DNA of 64,000 nt. Origin: Erythroxylum novogranatense. Its lineage: Eukaryota; Streptophyta; Magnoliopsida; Malpighiales; Erythroxylaceae. Below, one piece after another: positions 59,522-64,000 of this stretch. Positions within the stretch are counted from its first letter, which is position 1; the number at the start of each line of letters is the position of its first letter. The translations under genes and the position numbers were made by a program. The notes beneath the pieces are model-generated. The model saw nothing but the letters and a program-made list of their open reading frames with translations. It was not told the DNA's origin and ran no database searches. The stretch is taken from the NCBI GenBank assembly GCA_029891385.1, contig CM057224.1:8804001-8868000 (forward strand), written 5' to 3'.

Positions 59522-60900
59522 TTGTGTATTATTCAGGACTGCACTATGAGGACACCAATTGGTGTGGGTGGACTATGGAATGGGGTGTATTTTTATAAGC
59601 CAGTGACAAAGACAACTCTTTGTAATGCAAGTTCATCTAATCTCTCAGTTTTGTGCCATCGAAGGCTTGGGCATCCATCCAATCAACCCCTCTCATTGAT
59701 TCCTAGTATTAGTAGTAGTAAACAATCAGAGGCAGTTATTAAATGTGTAATATTTGTTTTCGTATTAAATAAACACGTATTCCTTTTCCTATTAGTAATA
59801 ATAAAGCTGTAAGTATTTTTGATCTAATTCATTGTGATGTATGGGGTCTTTACACAAAGAGTACTTTTATTGGGTCTCATTATTTTCTTACTATCATTAA
59901 TGATTTTTCTCGAGCAGTATGGGTATATTTATTAGTTGAAAAGAGTGAATCAAGTATTTTCCTTTGTGTTTTTTGTCAAATAATTTAAACCCAATTTGTA
60001 AAATCGATTAAAGCTATTCGATGTGATAATGACACATAATTTATGTCTAGTTCTATGCAACAATTTTATTGTGACAATGGAATTTTGCTACAAAATAGTT
60101 ATGTAAGGACACTCTAACAGAATGGCCGGGTTGAGAGAAAATATCGTCAGATTCTTGATGTTGCTAAGGTTTAGTTTTCAAGCCCATCTTCTAATAAAAT
60201 TTTAGGGCAATTATGTTTTGTTTGTAGCTTACCTCATTAATAGGACTCCGACTCCTTTACTTAATAGTAAAACTCCCTATGAAATGTTGTTTAAGACACC
60301 TCCTTCTTATTCTTTTCTTTGGGTTTTTGGATGTTTATGCTATGCCTATAATGTGCCTCGCATAAATTTTTTTGGGTCTTGCAGTAAAAAATATATGTTT
60401 CTTAGATTCCATTATAGTAAGAAGGGGTAGAATTTGTATGAATTAGAAATAAGGAAGGTGTTTGCATCTCAGGATGTTAAGTTCCACTAAGAGGTGTTTC
60501 CTTTGGACCTAAATAACACGTTTAAGGTTTCAAATAATTCTCAACATATAGACCTAAAAATCTTTGAGGATGATTAGTTTTCATTACCTAACATTATGCA
60601 TCCAATTAGGTATTCTCTAGTAGCGAATGTGGAATTGAATTCCACCAACCCTATTGGCACACCTCACTCCCCTACATCTCCATATACTCCATAGCAATGG
60701 ACTTCGCTTACCCAGGCCGATGCAACATCTCTTGATCTAAGGGAGAGCGATGACTCTTTAGTTAATTGGGCATGGTCAATGTGAGCGTTGTCCACCTACT
60801 CATCTTAAGGATTCACAACTTCTCACGCCCATTCCTACTTCATCCTCCCTATCAGTTGTCTCAAGTATGCGGTATCCTATTGTCAATTTTGTAACTTGTT
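59522..60900 (+). pseudogene. Copia integrase remnant
   Basis: After the His/Cys region (HRRLGHPSNQP) comes FDLIHCDVWGLYTKSTF (about 59,820), then SHYFLTIINDFSRAVWVYLL, carrying the first two Asp positions of the DDE core. IRCDNDT and QNGRVERKYRQILD follow. At 60,218-60,430 MFVAYLINRTPTPLLNSKTP and a VFGCLCYAYNV segment complete the C-terminal half. At least five stops interrupt it. Confidence 0.85.
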
Positions 60901-61019
60901 ATAATTTTAATTTTCCCATAGAAATTTTCTTGTTGCTGTATCTGTGGGGGTTAAGCTCTGAAATTTTCAAAAGGCTGTAAAGGAACTCTATTGGTAGGAT
61001 GCCATGAGGAAGAAGATTA

Positions 61020-61860
61020 ATGCACTTGAGCAAATCACACCTAGGATATAAGTGATCTTCCCCTAGGAAAGAAACCTATTGGCTGCAAATGGCTTTATAA
61101 AATTAAATACAACTCTAATGATCTATTGAATGTTATAAGGCTCGACTGGTTATACTTGGAAATCATTAAGTGGAAGGCATTGATTACAATAAGACCTTTC
61201 TTCTAGTTGCTAAGCTAGTTAGCGTTCGTACTTTTCTTGCAGTCGTTGTTACTAAATATTGGGAAATTTGCCAAATGAACGTTAACAACACTTTGTTTCA
61301 TGGAAACCTTCATGAGGAGGTATATATAAAACTTCCACTTTTGTTTCATGGAAACCTTCATGAGGAGGTATATATAAAACTTCCACCTAGTTTTTCTTCT
61401 TCTTAGCTTGGAAAGGTCCGTCAGCTTCACAAATCTTTGTATGGGTTGCCTCAATCACCACGCAATTGGTTCTCAAAACTTGCTTCCACTTTGTGACATT
61501 ATGGCTTTGTTCAATCCCATGCTAATTACACCCTATTCACCTACTGGAAGAGTGATTTTTCCTTATCTATTTTGGTGTATGTTGATGACTTGCTCTTGGC
61601 TGGTAATAATTCCGTTTCTTGCTCCAATTTTAAAAGATATTTAGATTCTTGCTTTCAAATTAAATATCTTGGTCCTCTTAAATATTTCATGAGCATTGAG
61701 TTTGCTTGCTCTCCTGAAGGCTTGTTCATGTGTCAACGTAAATATGCACTAGATATTCTGAAAGAGACGGGATTACTTACAACTAAACCAGTCAACACTC
61801 ATATGCCATAAAACCATGGCTTAGCTATACTTTTGGAATTATATTTTCTAATCTGGTTTG
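61020..61860 (+). pseudogene. Copia reverse transcriptase remnant with internal duplication
   Basis: PIGCKWLYKIKYNSN (about 61,080) starts RT. The frame at 61,170-61,406 reads QMNVNNTLFHGNLHEEVYIK, with a 48-bp duplication that repeats LFHGNLHEEVYIKLP. LHKSLYGLPQSPRNWFSKL follows in another frame. VYVDDLLLAGNNS (about 61,573) contains the catalytic YVDD box. It ends at KPVNTHMP, where the frame stops. Confidence 0.9.
61291..61386 (+). repeat. In-frame 48-bp tandem duplication inside RT
   Basis: Two nearly perfect 48-bp copies start at 61,291 and 61,339, each beginning with TTTGTTTCATGGAAACC. The length is a multiple of three, so 16 residues are repeated. Confidence 0.92.
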
Positions 61861-61899
61861 CTATCGATGCATAGTTACACGTTTGATTTATTTGATTAT

Positions 61900-62520
61900 T
61901 ACATGTCTCGATATTACATAATTTGTTCACATTCTATTACAATTCAAGCAAGCTCCTCACCAAGTGAGGGGGCCACTCATGTTTTTCATTATCTAAAAAA
62001 TCATCCCGAACAAGGTATTTTTCTATGCGCTGACAGTAATCTCTGATTATATGGTTATTTTGATTCTGATTAGGCTGTATGCCCACTTACATGATAATCT
62101 ATAAGTGGATATTTTATTATGCTGGGGTCCTCTCCTATTTCGTAGAAGACTAAGAAACAGACTACCGTGTCTCATTTTTTTGGCAGAAGTTGAATATCAT
62201 TCCATGGCTTTTATGTGCATAGAGCTTAAATGGCTAAAGGCCTTTTTGGCCAGTTTTAGTGAGTTCCATCGTCAATTGATGCATTTGTTGCGTGATAATT
62301 AAGTTGCTTTTCATATCGCAGCTAACCCTATCTTCCATGCACGCACCAAACATATTGACGTTGATTGTCACTATGTTAGAGAATAACTTCAAGCAGGCTA
62401 TATTGTTACCGCTTATCTTCGAAACCAGTTCTAACTTACCAACATTTTCACTAAAGTAATGGGCAAAGCGCAATTTTAGTTTTTCTTGCGCAAGTTGGGC
62501 ATTTGTGATTTTCATACACC
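61900..62520 (+). pseudogene. Copia RNase H remnant
   Basis: The frames contain SRKTKKQTTVS, AEVEYHSMA, HIAANPIFHARTKHIDVDCH and TNIFTKVMGKAQF, the usual RNase H and pol-end motifs. They are spread over different frames and broken by stops. Confidence 0.85.
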
Positions 62521-62549
62521 AACTTAAAGGGGAACTTAAAGGAGAGTAT

Positions 62550-62734
62550 TGGGAATATTACCTATAACTTAGCTATAAGTAGAATATTTTCTGTCAAGCA
62601 CAATTACGTGATTTAGTTTCCATAATTAGGTGATTCAGTTGCCTCTATAGTTGCCTATTAATCTAGGCTATCATAGTGGAGAAAGCAAGTCTTTTTATTC
62701 CTTCAAACTTACTAAATACCCAATTCAATTCCCA
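62550..62734 (+). repeat. Copia 3' LTR (185 bp)
   Basis: It begins TGGGAATATTACC and ends CAATTCAATTCCCA, with 7-bp inverted termini (TGGGAAT/ATTCCCA). The boundary is supported by the purine tract before it. No partner LTR is present. Confidence 0.65.
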
Positions 62735-64000
62735 TCACACCTATAAATAATGACGATGGTTTGAAATTTGGATTGTTGATAGCCCAATAAAATACCACTA
62801 ACAACTAAGAGAATGAATTTAAACAGAGAGGTTGGATGAACTCAACTTCAAAACTTGTTTCCACTATTGACTTGAGAAAAATAACTAAAGCTGGTTTAAA
62901 TAGCATAAAAGAATGAAAAGATATGTAGAAGATCAAGCAAAATAATTCAACAACATTGAAACGAAAAGCTTTTATTTCTCAAACAAATATACTAAGGTTA
63001 GATGAACTCACCTTCAAAAACGTTCAACAGTCCCAATTATAGCTTGGAGAGGACTACCATTGAATGGAGATTGCAGTTAAGTAATCGTAGTGCAATGATC
63101 GTGTAATTCTAATGACGATGATATGTGCAACTGCACACGATCACAAGTAATAATTCAGAAGTATCCAAGTATCATATCCACAGGGAATTAATTAATTCAC
63201 TAACTATTAAACTACTATGTTGCAACTCTATTTAGGTAACCGAAAGTAGTAATTTAGGAAATTAATTATGCTAAAAGTAAACTAGCTATAGAATGTGAAA
63301 TCATTAATAAAGACGTGAAATTAACCAAATAAAAAAGCTTAGGATTCTAATGGTTCTACCTAATCAATTATGTAATGCAAATCATAGCAGTCAAAATTAA
63401 TCTCTAGCAGGCCTAGTGCATTATAAGTTTAGCACTAATGGACTTTAACGATTGTCAACCAAAAGTTCTAATGTATGTGATACTTCTTGTCGCAACCTAT
63501 TACCTATATCCCAATATAATAAATGCTATATGTCTATGCGAATTACTAAATTTAAACTCATTAAAAACAGACATCCACTCACGATTGCATATACATTCAG
63601 GTATATTTCTATCTTCAACATGCATGTTATTTCATCCAATTGAACCGAGGATTAAACTATCTTCATTCAGAATCACCTAATCCTTTCAAATAAATTAACT
63701 ATTGGTCAGACAATTAAAAGCATTAAAAACAGAATGAAATAGACAACCAAGCTAGCAATTAAATCAATTCAAACCACCATAAATCACATACACACAATCA
63801 ATTAGGCTTTTGGATAGAATCCTAGTAAATAAAAATAGTTCATAATATTAATAATAAATGTAAACATGTTCAACAAACTCAGAGAATTCATTCATTCAAG
63901 TTTAGAATCCAAACTTAAATAAAAACAACAAACTAAACCCTAAAATTACTCCCTTGTGATGAACAAATGTGTAGCCTTCAATCTCCAATGTGAGAGCCTC
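62735..64000 (-). repeat. Probable LTR-retrotransposon-derived noncoding sequence
   Basis: A block at 63,120-63,195 (GTGCAACTGCACACGATCAC, then AAGTATC...TATCCACAGGGAATT) resembles a widespread motif of plant LTR elements, read on the minus strand as CCCTGTGGATA. The remainder, with CTAGCAGGCCTAGTGCATTA and similar words, has no coding capacity and looks like a LARD-type internal region. It continues past the window end, so the identification is tentative. Confidence 0.4.

Larger units (their letters stand above)
59516..62734 (+). mobile_element. 5'-truncated Ty1-copia retrotransposon
   Basis: The plus strand begins inside the GAG-pre-integrase region (CIIQDCTMRTPIGVGG ... LCHRRLGHPSNQP). 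It runs through integrase, reverse transcriptase and RNase H to a 185-bp 3' LTR (62,550-62,734). Gag, protease and the 5' LTR are missing. Stops and frameshifts occur throughout, so it is dead. The purine-rich run AAAGGGGAACTTAAAGGAGAG just before the LTR (62,527-62,547) is the likely polypurine tract. Confidence 0.9.

Overview
The window is nuclear DNA of a flowering plant, most likely an AT-rich eudicot. The genes carry many short GT-AG introns, the coding islands sit in AT-rich intergenic DNA, and LTR retrotransposons, LINE fragments and MITE-like elements are abundant. All gene models were built by hand from reading frame, splice signals and knowledge of the families. No similarity search was run.

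Left part (1-25,000). Repeat-derived DNA (1-3,700) and a Ty1-copia RNase H relic (4,166-4,580) precede four gene loci. These are a GH28 polygalacturonase (minus, 5,273-7,698, one apparent 1-bp frameshift), a decayed pentatricopeptide-repeat gene (minus, about 8,000-9,110), a pyroglutamyl-peptidase I-like C15 peptidase (minus, 10,193-11,769) and an RBM48-type RNA-binding protein (plus, 13,378-15,446). The last two diverge from a shared promoter region with TGGGCC/T elements. A BOI-related RING E3 ligase (minus, 16,677-19,880) follows, with tandem repeats in its second intron. About 4.5 kb of AT-rich DNA without genes comes next.

Middle part (25,000-47,400) is a transposable-element block. It holds a DUF4283-type LINE ORF1 relic, a MITE-like element with terminal inverted repeats, a 5'-truncated LINE RNase H fragment with poly(A) and target-site duplication, and a degenerate minus-strand Ty1-copia element with a 1.5-kb LTR. 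The copia element ends inside its reverse transcriptase at a compound microsatellite. Next is a structurally complete but inactivated Ty3-gypsy element (37,484-47,372) with LTRs, a primer-binding site candidate, gag-pol, a purine tract and 5-bp target duplications. Between pol and the 3' LTR it carries a 78-bp x5 minisatellite and a broken antisense gene with a credible 80-bp intron.

Right part (47,400-64,000). RPB10, the small zinc-binding subunit of RNA polymerases, lies just downstream of the gypsy insertion (plus, 47,951-49,171). An INNER NO OUTER-type YABBY gene (minus, 55,399-56,461) follows after AT-rich DNA. A 5'-truncated Ty1-copia element (plus, 59,516-62,734) and LTR-derived noncoding sequence close the window.

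The host genes form no pathway together. They cover cell-wall pectin degradation, peptide turnover, RNA processing, ubiquitination, transcription and ovule integument identity. The most unusual structure is the antisense gene and minisatellite cargo of the gypsy element.
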